The translations under genes and the position numbers were made by a program. A DNA stretch of 64,000 nt, taken from the NCBI RefSeq assembly GCF_002995785.1, contig NZ_PVXO01000027.1:42179-106178 (forward strand), read 5' to 3'. This DNA comes from Clostridium liquoris (GTDB taxonomy: Bacteria > Bacillota > Clostridia > Clostridiales > Clostridiaceae). The notes below the pieces were generated by a model. The model saw nothing but the letters and a program-made list of their open reading frames with translations, was not told the DNA's origin and searched no databases. Shown piece by piece: positions 62,992 through 64,000 of the stretch. Within the stretch, counting starts at the first letter, position 1, and each line of letters opens with the position of its first letter.

Positions 62992-63906
62992 ATGGCTAGA
63001 AGTGGAGAAACGGAAAAATTAACAGGTGTTCAAAAGGCAGCTATACTATTTATAACTCTTGGACCTGAAGCTTCTGCTGGTATTATTAAAAGGCTGCCAG
63101 AAGCAGAAATCCAAAAGATTACTTATGAGATAGCTAATATTACTACAGTTAAATCAGAACAGAAAGAAAAAATTTTGGAAGAATTTATACAGATGAATAA
63201 AGCTAAAGATTATTTGGTGGAAGGCGGTATTGAGTATGCAAAAACTCTTCTAGGTAAAGCCTTAGGAAGCCAAAGAGCTATGGAAATATTAGATAAAGTT
63301 ACAGAGGCTACACAGCAATTTAGACCTTTTGCTATTGCAAGAAAAGCAGATGCAAGCCAGCTTTTAAATATAATATCTGATGAACATCCGCAAACTATTG
63401 CGCTAGTACTGTGCTATCTTCAATCAGATAAGGCTGGACAAATTCTTTCTGAATTACCTGAAGATTTACAGGCGGACGTAGCCTATAGGATTGCTACTAT
63501 GAGTAGTACTTCACCTGCAGTAGTTAAGGAAGTAGAAAAAGTATTAGATAGTAAATTATCTTCAATAGTAAAATCAGATATGAAGGTAATAGGAGGGGTT
63601 CCTACTATAGTTGATATATTAAATCAGGTAGATAGAACAACAGAAAAGAATATAACAGAAGCATTAGAAAGAGAAAATCCAGAATTAGCAGAAAAGGTAA
63701 AAGAATCTATGTTTGTATTCGAAGATATTGTTACATTAGACGATGTATCAATACAGAGGGTATTAAGAGAAGTAGAGACAAAGGATTTGGCTCTTGCTTT
63801 AAAGGGATCTTCAGAGGAGGTTGCCAATGCTATATTTAGAAATCAATCTAAGAGAGCAGCTGCTTCATTGAAAGAGACTAACTATATGAAGTCAAGTAAA
63901 AGTTAA
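62992..63906 (+). CDS. fliG: FliG motor switch protein, C-terminus missing
   Basis: A 304-residue frame. FliG-N (LTGVQKAAILFITLGPEASAGIIKRL), FliG-M with the EHPQTIALVLCYL motif, and most of FliG-C (MFVFEDIVTLDDVSIQRVLREVETKDLALALKGSSEEVANAIFRNQSKRAAASLKE) are normal. Family members continue about 35 residues further with an xYMGPVRLRDVEEAQ block carrying torque-helix structure; here the frame ends TNYMKSSKS and the following ~94 bp encode nothing like it. The gene is either a 3'-truncated allele or interrupted by an element that starts near 63875-63895. ATG 62992 follows GAGGTGA. Confidence 0.9.
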   Translation: MARSGETEKLTGVQKAAILFITLGPEASAGIIKRLPEAEIQKITYEIANITTVKSEQKEKILEEFIQMNKAKDYLVEGGIEYAKTLLGKALGSQRAMEILDKVTEATQQFRPFAIARKADASQLLNIISDEHPQTIALVLCYLQSDKAGQILSELPEDLQADVAYRIATMSSTSPAVVKEVEKVLDSKLSSIVKSDMKVIGGVPTIVDILNQVDRTTEKNITEALERENPELAEKVKESMFVFEDIVTLDDVSIQRVLREVETKDLALALKGSSEEVANAIFRNQSKRAAASLKETNYMKSSKS

Positions 63907-64000
63907 AAGATTTTTATAGTTGTTTGATTAATGTTTAATTAATAAAAAAGAGCATGACAAAAAGAGCAATCAAAGATTACTTTTAAAAAAATTACATTTA
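63907..64000. other. Unassigned sequence after truncated fliG
   Basis: AT-rich, no frame matching the missing FliG end in any of the three forward frames, where fliH should also soon follow. It may be the edge of an inserted element whose body lies beyond the window; no terminal repeat or intron motif is certain. Confidence 0.4.

Noticed and set aside
63924..63928. TTGAT as proof of an IStron insertion in fliG
   Set aside because: FliG similarity already ends 30-50 nt before this site, so it cannot be the insertion junction; kept only as a possibility in the fliG finding.

Overview
The window reads as a low-G+C, spore-forming, motile anaerobe, almost certainly Clostridium sensu stricto. Evidence: an alpha/beta-type small acid-soluble spore protein, a single-chain pyruvate:ferredoxin oxidoreductase, very AT-rich intergenic DNA, strong Shine-Dalgarno sites, frequent TTG starts, and a Clostridium/Bacillus-type motility set (FliY, CheC, CheD, FliW/CsrA, FapA). 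The species cannot be named from the sequence alone.

Layout. 1-11.6 kb holds housekeeping genes: the 3' part of recJ, a PAS-rich histidine kinase, a spore protein, murG, pyruvate:ferredoxin oxidoreductase, a 37-codon basic peptide, a DUF1292 protein, a HAD phosphatase and a class-IV aminotransferase. 11.6-22.6 kb is one chemotaxis/switch operon behind a sigma-28 promoter: fapA-cheW-cheD-cheB-cheR-cheA-cheC-cheY-cheW-fliM-fliY. 22.6-33.3 kb is the late flagellar block: flgM-flgN-flgK-flgL-fliW-csrA-flaG-(unknown)-fliS-(four-helix-bundle gene)-fliD-fliT-flagellin. 33.4-41.4 kb is a probable flagellin-glycosylation island: three glycosyltransferase genes and a membrane-anchored protein between two flagellin genes. 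41.6-58.6 kb is accessory and housekeeping: an orphan MNT nucleotidyltransferase with a wrecked HEPN partner, a GGDEF-EAL protein, an MMPL exporter with a secreted coiled-coil partner and TetR regulator, greA, a partly duplicated GntR/ABC/membrane-protein cluster, a formate/nitrite channel, gamma-carbonic anhydrase, a tail-less Ssb and DegV. 58.7-64 kb resumes motility: a third flagellin, then flgB-flgC-fliE-fliF-fliG, with fliG losing its usual C-terminus just before the window edge.

How it works together. I could place sigma-28 promoters (TAAA, 15-16 nt, NNCGATAA-like) before fapA, flgM, flagellin 1 (two in tandem), flagellin 2 and flagellin 3, so FlgM anti-sigma control reaches both the chemotaxis operon and the filament genes. 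Flagellins 1 and 2 also carry GGA-loop hairpins and GGA-containing Shine-Dalgarno sites that look like CsrA targets, and csrA and its antagonist fliW lie in the window. FliS, FliT and FlgN are export chaperones, and the glycosyltransferases probably modify filament protein.

Most unusual structure. At least fifteen intergenic elements are built of period-7 arrays. The 7-mer differs between elements, yet in complete elements the left and right arms are reverse-complementary and enclose one or two short perfect hairpins. Most lie directly upstream of a ribosome-binding site. I know no named family for them; they are my main candidate for something undescribed. Other points: degraded hepT, vestigial ABC/permease copies, truncated fliG, and a three-part TPR/GT4/SGNH protein.
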